Shown here piece by piece: positions 27,856 to 35,928 of a DNA stretch of 64,000 nt (its first letter is position 1; each line of letters opens with the position of its first letter). Source of the DNA: Burkholderiaceae bacterium DAT-1 (GTDB lineage: Bacteria; Pseudomonadota; Gammaproteobacteria; Burkholderiales; Chitinimonadaceae); the NCBI GenBank assembly GCA_019084025.1, contig JAHRBI010000003.1, positions 372,001 to 436,000 on the forward strand. The letters run 5' to 3'. The notes beneath the pieces were generated by a model. The model did not search any database. It was not told the origin of the DNA and saw only the letters and a program-made list of their open reading frames with translations. The position numbers were made by a program, and so were the translations under genes.

Positions 27856-29088
27856 TCAGGGCCTGAAGCATAGAAAGGTTAAGTCGTCACGTCTGGGCTG
27901 ATCGGACTGCCACAGACTGTAGGCATTCAGTACGGCCATGCTGATCACATCGGTGCGATCGTGGCGTTGGGCCAGTACGGTTTCGCGAATCCGGCGTTTA
28001 CCGAAGGCGATTTGTTTGGGGCCGCCGATCTGGTCCATTAGACCATCGGTGGTGATGAACATCAGGGTGTTGGGCGGCACCGGAATTTCATGTGCCGACC
28101 ATCGGTAATCCATTGGCGTATCGACGTAGCCGACCCCTGTCCGTTCGCCTTCGAATACCGTGAAATCATCGGCATCGGGATACAGCACAAACAGCGGTGT
28201 TTTAGCGGATGCATAGGTAAGCGTCCGCTTGGCCGGGTTGAACCAGAACAGCGCGCCATCGAGGCCATCGTCGGACAGGCCAAATCCTGATTTCGGGCCA
28301 ATCTGACCCAGAAGCGACTTGATGCCGCGGTTCATGCCGGACATGACCAGATCGGGCTGGCGTGGATCATGATGTTCGATCGCCTGCCCCAGTTGTGATG
28401 AGGCAATCAGTGTCATGAAAGCGCCGGGGACGCCATGTCCAGTACAGTCAGCAATCGCGCCGAACCAGCCATCTTCATGTGTGCTGAAGTGATAGAAATC
28501 CCCCCCGACTACATCGCGCGGTTCCCAGATCAGCTCGCTGTCTGATACCGAATTGCGCAGGTTTTCCAGTGCCACGCGCATGATGGCCTGCTGGATCAGG
28601 GAAGCGTATTCGATTGAGTGACGGATCTGGCGGTTTTTCTCGGCTTGCAGATTGGCAATCAGGCGCATCAGCGCGAGGCTTGATCCAACGCCTAGATAGC
28701 GATCATCGCGTGTCACGATGAAGCCGCCGATCAGGGTCTGTTCGCCATGTTCCACCACTCGGAATGACAGGGCTTCGATGTTTAGCTTTTCATCCACAAT
28801 CAATGGATTGCAATCCATGAAGGAGATACAGCTCTGCGGACCGAATTCCGTTTGGTCTTCCGGCGTCGCCATACCGGACATAAACACATTCCGGCCGATG
28901 AGTCCGATAGGCTTGCCATTGTCCGTCACCGGCAGGCTGGGTAGATCCATGTCACGGGCAAAGATCGCCAGTACAGCGTAGTTGCTGGTTTCCGGGCCGA
29001 CAGCCTCCACGCGCGTCATGATCCCGGCGGCATGAGTCAGCCGATGCGGGGTCTTGCGGATGAATTGTTCGATAAGGCCGGAATCCAT
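27856..29088 (-). CDS. SiaA-like PP2C/SpoIIE phosphatase with CBS-like sensor
   Basis: A 410-residue cytoplasmic Ser/Thr phosphatase. Residues about 1-160 look like the paired CBS-like module found before some GGDEF proteins (LPVTDNGKPIGLIGRNVF, GGFIVTRDDRYLGVGSS). After a helical linker (about 165-185) comes a SpoIIE-type PP2C domain with the metal-binding Asp residues in DVVGGDFYHF, IADCTGHGVPGAFM, TTDGLMD and RRDDLTF. Unlike Pseudomonas SiaA it has no transmembrane or HAMP part, so the input signal should be cytoplasmic. It heads the operon with siaC-, siaB- and HD-GYP-like genes and probably dephosphorylates the SiaC-like protein. Confidence 0.82.
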   Translation of the reverse strand: MDSGLIEQFIRKTPHRLTHAAGIMTRVEAVGPETSNYAVLAIFARDMDLPSLPVTDNGKPIGLIGRNVFMSGMATPEDQTEFGPQSCISFMDCNPLIVDEKLNIEALSFRVVEHGEQTLIGGFIVTRDDRYLGVGSSLALMRLIANLQAEKNRQIRHSIEYASLIQQAIMRVALENLRNSVSDSELIWEPRDVVGGDFYHFSTHEDGWFGAIADCTGHGVPGAFMTLIASSQLGQAIEHHDPRQPDLVMSGMNRGIKSLLGQIGPKSGFGLSDDGLDGALFWFNPAKRTLTYASAKTPLFVLYPDADDFTVFEGERTGVGYVDTPMDYRWSAHEIPVPPNTLMFITTDGLMDQIGGPKQIAFGKRRIRETVLAQRHDRTDVISMAVLNAYSLWQSDQPRRDDLTFLCFRP

Positions 29089-29192
29089 GGAGTGACTGCC
29101 AGATGCCTGTGCAAATGTAGGATGAACACTCCGGTATAGCCGAGCTTGTGAAGCTTGTCAGGGTCGAACAAACGAACGGCAGGGTGTTTCAT

Positions 29193-29220
29193 AAAAAAGG
29201 CCAGACACGCAGTCTGGCCT
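29193..29220 (-). terminator. Terminator after chitinase
   Basis: AGGCCAGAC / GTCTGGCCT with a 5-nt loop, followed on the minus strand by a T-run, lies 18 bp past the chitinase stop. Confidence 0.9.
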
Positions 29221-29237
29221 CTATAAAAAACAAAGTG

Positions 29238-30902
29238 TTACGGATTGACCTTGCTCATCGCGTCGGTGAGCGTGCCTGCGGTGTCATCCCCGTCGATTGA
29301 CCAGCTGAAGATGCCGATCATGCCCTTGCTCTTCAGATAGTTAATCTTGTTCTGGATATCTGCCGGTGTGTCGTAGCTCCAGAAGGTGGTGCCATCGAAA
29401 GCCCAGGATTGTTGCGCAGTGCTGTTGAAGAAGGTCTTGCCACCATTGAAGGTCTTCAGAACCTTGTAGTTGTTGATGCCAGATTCGACCGAACCGGATG
29501 CGCCACCTTTAGCCTTCTGGTACAGACCATTATTGGCATTGGTGACACCTGTCCAGCCGCGACCATAGAACGGAACGCCCAGGCTGATCTTGTTTGCCGG
29601 GAAGCCCGCTGTGGTGATGGCTGTCACACCGCCATTGATGTTGTAGGTAGCCAGCAGACCCGGTTTGCCGGTTTTCGGATCCAGATAATCCGGCGCCAGC
29701 GGATCAACATACAGATTCGACTGGAAGTTGGTCGGACCGGTGGCATCCCATGCGCCATGGAAGTCATAGGTCATCAGGTTGATCCAGTCCATGTACTGCG
29801 CGTATTGCGATGGCTCGGTTTGAGCGATCTTGTCGGAACCCGCACCCACCGCTGCAGTCAGGACAAAACGCTTGCCTTGTGCTTTGCCTGCTGCATCCAG
29901 CTGGGTACGGAATTCCTGCATCAGCAGTGTGAAGTTGTGCTTGTCATTTACGGCATCAAAGGTGTTGTAACCAATGGCCTGCATGCCCGGGTATTCCCAG
30001 TCGATGTCGATCCCGTCGAAGAGGCCCTTCAGCACACCCTTACCTCCGGTATTCGAGCCAGTATCCACCGGATAATTGCCATTGATGTAGATATCCACAC
30101 AGGACGAGACGAGCGCCTTGCGTCCGGCATCAGTGGCGGCAGCCGCCGAGAAATACTTCGACCACGACCAGCCACCCAGTGACATGACCACTTTCAGATT
30201 CGGGAATTTCTTCTTCAGCTTGATCAACTGACCAAAGCTGCCTTTCACCGGCGAATTCCAGGTATCTGCCACGCCATCTACGGATAGGGATGCGTCAAAG
30301 GACTTCTGGATGTCGGCAAACGCGTCGCCGCCGGTACCGTTGGCCGGGTTATTCACATCGAATGTGCCGTTGGTGGCAGGTTCGGTGCGGGTAATTTGAC
30401 CTTGGCATTTGTAAGTGCCATCCGCCTGCTTGTAGATATTGTTGAACGCGTAATTCAGATAGGTGAGTTTGCCCGCCAGCGCAGGCGTGGCCATGTTCTT
30501 GATGTAGTAAGCCTGTGAATAAATACCCCATTGCGGGAAATAGGAACCCACAATGCGTGGTCCTGGCGTGGGTGTTGGTGTTGGTGTTGGTGTTGGTGTT
30601 GGTGTCGGTGTCGGTGTCGCCGAGCACGCGCCATTGTTTACCCAGGGTTGGCCACTCCCCGCTGCGCCACTGTGGGTTGCGGGCTCATCCCCTTTCGTCC
30701 ACCAGGCCGCTGAGTAGTTGACCCCGTTTTCACTGACTTTTGCGCCGCCATTGTAGGCAGTGTCGCTTGACCATGCAGGATTGCAATCGGCTGCGCTGGC
30801 CTGCATGGCTGCACCTGCAATCAATGATGCGGTAATCAATCGGGTGGCGGTACGAAGCGTGGCTTCGTTTCGGGTGCGTTCAATCATGTGATGCTTTTTC
30901 AT
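29238..30902 (-). CDS. Secreted GH18 chitinase with N-terminal chitin-binding domain
   Basis: A 554-residue exported enzyme that cleaves chitin. After a long signal peptide (ending near ASLIAGAAMQASA) come a CBM5/12 (ChtBD3) module (CNPAWSSDTAYNGGAKVSENGVNY in pieces, AAWWTKGDEP), a Thr-Pro linker of about 20 residues, and a GH18 barrel with SLGGWSWSKYF and the active-site motif DGIDIDWEYP near residue 296, whose Glu is the acid. QINLMTYDFHGAW and FSWSIDGDD complete the barrel. The ATG at 30902 has GGAGG 8 bp upstream; a TTG two codons earlier is less likely. It is divergent from another chitinase-A-like secreted protein. Confidence 0.95.
   Translation of the reverse strand: MKKHHMIERTRNEATLRTATRLITASLIAGAAMQASAADCNPAWSSDTAYNGGAKVSENGVNYSAAWWTKGDEPATHSGAAGSGQPWVNNGACSATPTPTPTPTPTPTPTPTPGPRIVGSYFPQWGIYSQAYYIKNMATPALAGKLTYLNYAFNNIYKQADGTYKCQGQITRTEPATNGTFDVNNPANGTGGDAFADIQKSFDASLSVDGVADTWNSPVKGSFGQLIKLKKKFPNLKVVMSLGGWSWSKYFSAAAATDAGRKALVSSCVDIYINGNYPVDTGSNTGGKGVLKGLFDGIDIDWEYPGMQAIGYNTFDAVNDKHNFTLLMQEFRTQLDAAGKAQGKRFVLTAAVGAGSDKIAQTEPSQYAQYMDWINLMTYDFHGAWDATGPTNFQSNLYVDPLAPDYLDPKTGKPGLLATYNINGGVTAITTAGFPANKISLGVPFYGRGWTGVTNANNGLYQKAKGGASGSVESGINNYKVLKTFNGGKTFFNSTAQQSWAFDGTTFWSYDTPADIQNKINYLKSKGMIGIFSWSIDGDDTAGTLTDAMSKVNP
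30571..30618. repeat. Hexanucleotide repeat coding the Thr-Pro linker
   Basis: Eight tandem GGTGTY units (five GGTGTT then three GGTGTC) encode alternating Thr-Pro on the minus strand. Being a multiple of three, length changes would alter linker length without a frameshift. Confidence 0.85.
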
Positions 30903-30990
30903 TGTCAAACCTCCGTATGCATGCTTGTTGCGAGCGAGGGGCTGCCGGGTTCTTGCAAAGGCTGTTCACGCCGACTTCACAACCTGTAAG

Positions 30991-31000
30991 TGGTATTAAT
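30991..31000 (-). promoter_or_regulatory. Shared element upstream of chitinase
   Basis: On the chitinase strand this reads ATTAATACCA, ending 89 bp before its ATG. The same element (TTTAATACCA) lies at the same distance before the divergent gene. The 394-bp spacer (30903-31296) contains nothing else that is clear. Confidence 0.45.
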
Positions 31001-31198
31001 GTTGTGAGTAAGTTCTGGATAGATCAAACTAACTATGGCCATGTATATGGCCGGAATGTAGTTATGTTTCAGAACAGCTTTGTCAAATATTACGAGTGAT
31101 TTCATACGGTTGCAGGGAATTGATCGTATACGGATGTACAATTTGTAAAAATGCAACGAATGGCGTGCCGTAAAGCCTCAGTTGTAGTGGTCTATTTA

Positions 31199-31208
31199 TT
31201 TAATACCA
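31199..31208 (+). promoter_or_regulatory. Shared element upstream of the ChiA-N-like gene
   Basis: TTTAATACCA ends 89 bp before the ATG at 31297, mirroring the site at 30991. Upstream TGGTCTA (31188-31194) could make it an extended inverted repeat with TAATACCA, reminiscent of GntR-type TGGT...ACCA operators of amino-sugar genes. Confidence 0.45.
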
Positions 31209-31296
31209 TTGAATTGCCAGTTTGATTGTTTTATACAGAGTCACCGGAAGCATATCTGGCGATCAAGAGACAACAGGCAATGCCATTGGAGACACC

Positions 31297-33255
31297 ATGA
31301 AGCACACAAGCAGACATTTACTGGCCGCAATGACGGGTCTGACATTGATGGGTATGGGGGGAGCTGTTCAGGCGGCGACCGCCGGCGCACCCGCTACGCC
31401 CACCATCCAGATCCAGAACTACAACAGCACCACCACCAATAATTTCACTATTGCGTGGAATATCTGGTACGGCACCAACGCCACCTCGTGGACGCTGTAC
31501 CAGAACGGCGCAGCGGTACAGAACGGTACGCTGACCGCCAATGGCACCAGTGCACAATCTGTCACCATGAACCTCAATAACATCCCGCTCGGGGTGTATA
31601 CGTATTACGTGCAGGTGTGTAATGCGGCGGGGTGTACCAATAGTGCGCCGGGCACCACGACGGTGGGCAATGCCTCGCTTATCATGTCGCAATGGGATAA
31701 TCCGGGTCAGGTTTTGCAGCAGACGGTGGCGCAGGGCAATACCTCGGTAGCCTTATCCACAGCCGGACAAGCCGGTCTGACCTATACCGTCGCTTCCAAT
31801 AATCCATCTGTCGCAACGGCCAGCATCTCGGGCACGACGCTGACGGTGACCGGCAAGGCGCCCGGACGCGCCGGATTGCGCATTACCGATTCAAAGGGCA
31901 ATAACCGCTGGCTGGGGATTCGCGTCAAGAATGCCGACGGCACCCTGCCCGGCCTGCCCAATTACGTGTCGATTGGCACCGTGGGCGACGATACAGCGGG
32001 CGCCCTGTCGACCTTGCAGACCTTCGGCAGCAGCACCAAAAATACCCGCGCCGATTACCGCTACATCTACCTGAACGGCGGCGCCTCGGTAGCTGGCAAT
32101 ACTAGCTGGTGTACCTGGACCACTGTGCCCTGTTTCCGCGAGATTAGCTATATCCGCGAATCGCGCAAGCTGGGAATGATTCCGGTATTCGTGTTCTACA
32201 ACATCCCGGCGATGAGCGAAAACTACGCGGTGGATCTGGCCAATATCCAGAGCACGACGTATATGCAGGCCTATTTCAAGGACTGGCTGAATGTGCTCAA
32301 TATCGCCAATGCCGAATCGCCGGATGATCCGGTGGGCTATGTGATCGAGCCGGATTTTCTGGGCTATATGATGCAGCAGTCCGGCAAGCAGCCGAACCAG
32401 ATTGCGGCACAAGTCAGCGCAGCCTATTCGTCCGGGGTCCTCGGCACCAGCGATCCGCAATTCCCCAATACGGTGGAGGGGTTGGTAAAGGCGGTGAACT
32501 ACATCATCAGCAAATACAGCAAGAATGCCTGGTATGGCTGGCAGATCAATCTGTGGGCTGATGCCAATTCCGGCGCATCCTCGCAGGGCCTGATGCATAT
32601 TACCGATGCAAATGAAAAAGGCTGGAGCGCCGGTCGTCCATTTGTAGCTGCCAGTGCCCAGCGTGTTGCGTCGTATTACAACGCGGCAGGCATCACCAGC
32701 TATGGCGCCAGCTTTATCTCCTTTGATAAATATGGCTACGACGCTGGCGCATCCGGCAATGGCAAATGGATGTTCAATGGCGATCACTGGAACAACTATC
32801 TGTACTACGTGAGCACACTGAACAGCGTGCTGCAGAAACCCGTAGTGCTGTGGCAATTGCCGGTAGGCCATGTGAACGGCAGCGCGGGCACCAACCCGTA
32901 CACCAACGCCGCATGGGCCACGCTGTCCAATGCCAGCAGCCGCAACTACGAAGATACCTCGCCGGTGTATTTCTTTGGCGATACCTTCTCTGCCGCCAAG
33001 AGCGCCTTTATCGCCAGCTACTACGGCAGCAACGTCGCCGGTGACGCCAAGATCAGCACATCTGGCGGCAATGTGGTGTGGGGCAGCCACATGCTGGAAG
33101 CCAAAAACGCCGGCATCCGCGCCATCATGTTCGGCGCGGGCATTGGCGATTCCACTGACAACATCGGCCTGAATAATCAGGCGCTGACGGATGATCACTG
33201 GTGGTTTGTGAAGGCCGCGCAGTACTACTTGAATGGGGCGCAGCCGTTGAATTGA
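31297..33255 (+). CDS. Secreted ChiA-N/FnIII, Ig-like and uncharacterised glycosidase-like protein
   Basis: A 652-residue exported protein (signal peptide ending VQAA near residue 26). Residues about 28-125 resemble the N-terminal FnIII-like chitin-binding domain of ChiA (FTIAWNIWYGTNATSWTLYQNG, VQVCNAAGCT). About 127-215 look like a bacterial Ig-like (BIG2) domain. The remaining 430 residues form an apparent alpha/beta barrel with acidic motifs at strand ends: VFVFYNIPAM, YVIEPDFLGY (recalling the VIEPD of GH6), ISFDKYGYDA and VVLWQLPVGH. It is not GH18 or GH19. The ATG at 31297 has TTGGAGA upstream. Divergence from the chitinase and a shared promoter element suggest a role on chitin or a related polymer, which is an inference. 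Confidence 0.7.
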   Translation: MKHTSRHLLAAMTGLTLMGMGGAVQAATAGAPATPTIQIQNYNSTTTNNFTIAWNIWYGTNATSWTLYQNGAAVQNGTLTANGTSAQSVTMNLNNIPLGVYTYYVQVCNAAGCTNSAPGTTTVGNASLIMSQWDNPGQVLQQTVAQGNTSVALSTAGQAGLTYTVASNNPSVATASISGTTLTVTGKAPGRAGLRITDSKGNNRWLGIRVKNADGTLPGLPNYVSIGTVGDDTAGALSTLQTFGSSTKNTRADYRYIYLNGGASVAGNTSWCTWTTVPCFREISYIRESRKLGMIPVFVFYNIPAMSENYAVDLANIQSTTYMQAYFKDWLNVLNIANAESPDDPVGYVIEPDFLGYMMQQSGKQPNQIAAQVSAAYSSGVLGTSDPQFPNTVEGLVKAVNYIISKYSKNAWYGWQINLWADANSGASSQGLMHITDANEKGWSAGRPFVAASAQRVASYYNAAGITSYGASFISFDKYGYDAGASGNGKWMFNGDHWNNYLYYVSTLNSVLQKPVVLWQLPVGHVNGSAGTNPYTNAAWATLSNASSRNYEDTSPVYFFGDTFSAAKSAFIASYYGSNVAGDAKISTSGGNVVWGSHMLEAKNAGIRAIMFGAGIGDSTDNIGLNNQALTDDHWWFVKAAQYYLNGAQPLN

Positions 33256-33275
33256 TGCATGTAATCTGCGTGATG

Positions 33276-33306
33276 AAGCCGTCTCCGATAGGGGCGGCTT
33301 TTTTGT
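33276..33306 (+). terminator. Terminator after the ChiA-N-like gene
   Basis: AAGCCG...CGGCTT stem with GC-rich inner pairs (TCTCC/GGGG) and a TTTTTT run, 21 bp after the stop codon. Confidence 0.8.
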
Positions 33307-33340
33307 TGGTATAGTGATCGAAAATTAATTTGGAGGATCA

Positions 33341-33586
33341 ATGGAATTGCATGAACTGCTGGAACAGGTCGAAGATGCCGATTCATTCATGCACTTTGTT
33401 CGCGTGCTTTACTGTGATTTTCAGACCAACCCTCAGACGTGGGAAAACAAGACGCTAGACCAATTTTTTGATGGGTCGATTGCTTGGGCGGAGGCTACAC
33501 ATGTGGGCGCTTCGCAAGGTCTGGCGGATGCATCGGTGTGGAAGCGAATGGCGACATTTCTGTATTGCGGAAAAATCTATGAGTAA
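33341..33586 (+). CDS. Small DUF7660-like protein
   Basis: An 81-residue soluble acidic protein. The pattern LLEQVEDADSFMHFVRVL, then NPQTWENKTLDQFFDG and a Trp-rich C-terminus (SVWKRMATFLYCGKIYE) matches what I recall of the DUF7660 family of small proteins of unknown role. GGAGG lies 5 bp before the ATG. Its last codons overlap the next gene by 8 bp, so they are translated together. Confidence 0.7.
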   Translation: MELHELLEQVEDADSFMHFVRVLYCDFQTNPQTWENKTLDQFFDGSIAWAEATHVGASQGLADASVWKRMATFLYCGKIYE

Positions 33587-33890
33587 GCATGTGACATTGC
33601 AACTCATTCTGAAAATGGCACTGCTGTTCTTGGCCTCATGGCTTCTAGCCATTTTTCTGAATGCAGAGGGCAGTGTCTGGCGTGTGATTCATGCGATGCC
33701 GGATGCGCCTTTTACCTTCATTGCACATGGTTGGGCATGGGTGCTGGATATGTTTGTGACATCTGAAGTGGATCGGCAGGAAGCGCTGGTTGATGTGCTG
33801 GTGGTTTGGACGGTTGAGATTGCAGTGGTTTGCGTAGTCTGGATGATTGTGACGCGATGGCGAGATCGTTTTGTGCCAACTGAGGTTTGA
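33579..33890 (+). CDS. Small two-helix membrane protein, unknown
   Basis: A 103-residue protein with two hydrophobic helices (about residues 8-26 and 70-92) separated by an aromatic-rich loop (FIAHGWAWVLDMFVTSEVDRQ). The start at 33579 overlaps the stop of the DUF7660-like gene by 8 bp, implying translational coupling and perhaps a functional pair. No family recognised. Confidence 0.6.
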   Translation: MSKHVTLQLILKMALLFLASWLLAIFLNAEGSVWRVIHAMPDAPFTFIAHGWAWVLDMFVTSEVDRQEALVDVLVVWTVEIAVVCVVWMIVTRWRDRFVPTEV

Positions 33891-33901
33891 GCACACAAAA
33901 T

Positions 33902-33927
33902 AAAACCCCCGACACATCGGGGGTTTG
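33902..33927. terminator. Bidirectional terminator
   Basis: AAACCCCCGA / TCGGGGGTTT with a 4-nt loop, between two convergent genes; it serves both strands. Confidence 0.88.
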
Positions 33928-33951
33928 TCCATTCTGGTCGCGCTTGCCTGA

Positions 33952-35721
33952 CTACTGCGCCGGCAGAATCTCTACCTGAATCCGGGTTTCGACCTCGTTG
34001 CCCGCTTCGGATTTGTACACCACCTTGATCTGGTCGCGGCCCAGTGCGCCGGGCTTGGGGGTGAAGGTGTAGGTACCATCGGCATTGAGCGTCAGGGTAT
34101 GGTTGCTGCCCGGGGTGACGCGCACAAACTCGGCCTTGCCGGATAGGTTAAAGCCGCTGTTTTTCAGATCAAGCTGCCTGGTGGTATTGGCGGCCAGCCG
34201 GAAATTGTCGATGCTCGATGTGGCGGGCAGCCAGGTAGGCAGGCCCATGGCATTGACGGTGGCGATGGCGGCGGGTGTCACCTCCAGCTTCCAGCGGTTT
34301 ACCATGTACTCGACCATATTGTAGCCGGACAGCTTCGACCAGCGGATCAGCCATTGATCCTTCTTGTCCTGATCTTTACGTGGAAAGGCCGGTGAATTAG
34401 CACGCGCGTCTTCTACATAGCTACTCAGTACCTTGCGATAGATATCCCAGCCAAATCCATCAGCCAGCGAGAAATAGAAGGGATACTGATCCTTCTGGTT
34501 AAACGTGGACTTGCTGCTGTCCTGTACCGCGGTGACTGCCCGTTTCAGCACCTGACCGGCATACGGTGCCCAACCATAGCCTGATCCTGCGTTCGGACTG
34601 GAAAATGGCGACATTTTGTCGGCCGCTGCTTTGGCAAAGATGTTGACGGTGACTTCGACATTGTCTTTGAAGGTAAAGCCATTGTCTTCACAGTAGCCAC
34701 CCCACAGATGCGGCTGCATCTGCATTTCATGGCCCATTTCGTGGAAATAGCCCCACTCGCCTTCTTTGCGCAATACATCCAGATTTAACAGATTCCTGGA
34801 GGCCTCCACATTGTATGGCCCCTGAATCGGATAACCAGAGTGAAGATAACCCATACTGATCTGGACATCGAAATTGATGCGATCTGGTCCGGTGCGGTAA
34901 GCCTCGGTGCCGCCTACCCAGTCTTGAAACGCTACATAATCATCCCAGTATTTTGCCAGTGCTTCCGGATCGGCTAGCAGGCGGATCATGGATGAGGGAA
35001 CAGAAAGCGCCACATGGTCAGTGACAAACTCGGCATACGGGGCTGGATTCTGGCGGATCTTGTTTACCCAGTCGGCATTGCTGGTTTTGCCCAGTACGAA
35101 GTATGGCGCTTCGATGGCGCCGCTGATCACAATCGGCACGTCACCCAATTTACGCATGGTTTTCGAGTCCGCACCATCTAGCGTATCGATGTAGATCGCA
35201 CCGCCGTAGGGTGTGGCGACCCGGGTAGTCGCCTGGGTAATCGCAAAGCTGCGCTGGATGCCATAAGGCATTCGTAACCATTCGCGATTGTCGCGAATAT
35301 CATCAACGTGGCCGCTTAAACGGATGTAATAGCCCTGATTGACGAGCTGGGGCGGGACGGTGATCTCGACCACGTCGCCCGGTGCTGCATACATGCCGGT
35401 AGCAAGCATGCCCGACCAGTTGCCGTTGATGTTAACGGTTTTGCCCTTGAGTCTGGGGGCATCCTTGGGGATGACGCCATAACTCGATTCTGCCGTGCGA
35501 TGCGGGCGGATAGCGTCAACTGCAAGCGAATTGAGGCTTGTCACCTCGCTGAGCAGTAAGTATTTGGTGTTCGCATCCGTGATCGGGTTGCTGATCGAAG
35601 GGGATGCCTGGGTAGGGGCTGATGAGTCCCCCGATGATCCGCCGCAGGCGCCTAGTAGGAGCGTGGCTTGCAGGCAGGCTAGTGTCATTAGGGTGGGGAG
35701 GGTTCTGTTTGGGATGTTCAT
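33952..35721 (-). CDS. M60-family (mucinase-like) metallopeptidase lipoprotein
   Basis: A 589-residue lipoprotein: signal peptide with lipobox LLGAC, then a Gly/Ser-rich spacer. The body is a peptidase M60-like gluzincin with the zinc motif HEMGHEMQ near residue 327 (HExxH) and, downstream, NVEVTVNIFAKAA with a conserved Glu. M60 proteases cut mucins and other glycoproteins. The last 90 residues (about 500-589) form a beta-rich domain (GSNHTLTLNADGTYTFTPKPG), probably an Ig-like or cadherin-like module. It faces the outside, anchored to a membrane. It is flanked by terminators on both sides and seems to be a single-gene unit. Confidence 0.88.
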   Translation of the reverse strand: MNIPNRTLPTLMTLACLQATLLLGACGGSSGDSSAPTQASPSISNPITDANTKYLLLSEVTSLNSLAVDAIRPHRTAESSYGVIPKDAPRLKGKTVNINGNWSGMLATGMYAAPGDVVEITVPPQLVNQGYYIRLSGHVDDIRDNREWLRMPYGIQRSFAITQATTRVATPYGGAIYIDTLDGADSKTMRKLGDVPIVISGAIEAPYFVLGKTSNADWVNKIRQNPAPYAEFVTDHVALSVPSSMIRLLADPEALAKYWDDYVAFQDWVGGTEAYRTGPDRINFDVQISMGYLHSGYPIQGPYNVEASRNLLNLDVLRKEGEWGYFHEMGHEMQMQPHLWGGYCEDNGFTFKDNVEVTVNIFAKAAADKMSPFSSPNAGSGYGWAPYAGQVLKRAVTAVQDSSKSTFNQKDQYPFYFSLADGFGWDIYRKVLSSYVEDARANSPAFPRKDQDKKDQWLIRWSKLSGYNMVEYMVNRWKLEVTPAAIATVNAMGLPTWLPATSSIDNFRLAANTTRQLDLKNSGFNLSGKAEFVRVTPGSNHTLTLNADGTYTFTPKPGALGRDQIKVVYKSEAGNEVETRIQVEILPAQ

Positions 35722-35879
35722 GTGATGAAAAGTTATTTGTTTATTCGATTTATGATTATGCCGAAGTGGTATGCACAGCTGTTCAAGACCTGTGAAATTT
35801 GTTAAGAATTTGTAAAAAAGATACGTGCTGATCCGAGTCTAATACGCGGACTAGGCAAAGCTGACAGCGGACACGCATG

Positions 35880-35906
35880 AAAAAACCCCCGATTCCTCGG
35901 GGGTTT
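35880..35906 (-). terminator. Terminator after the ferredoxin oxidoreductase gene
   Basis: ACCCCCGA / TCGGGGGT with a TTCC loop and a T-run on the minus strand, 22 bp beyond the stop. Almost the same hairpin sequence as that at 33902. Confidence 0.88.
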
Positions 35907-35928
35907 GTCATTTCAGACCTAGACAGCC

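Noticed and set aside
31891-33198. A 435-codon open frame antisense to the ChiA-N-like gene
   Set aside because: Ala/Val/Ile/Arg-rich low-complexity translation with no motif; the plus-strand protein has a signal peptide and domains.
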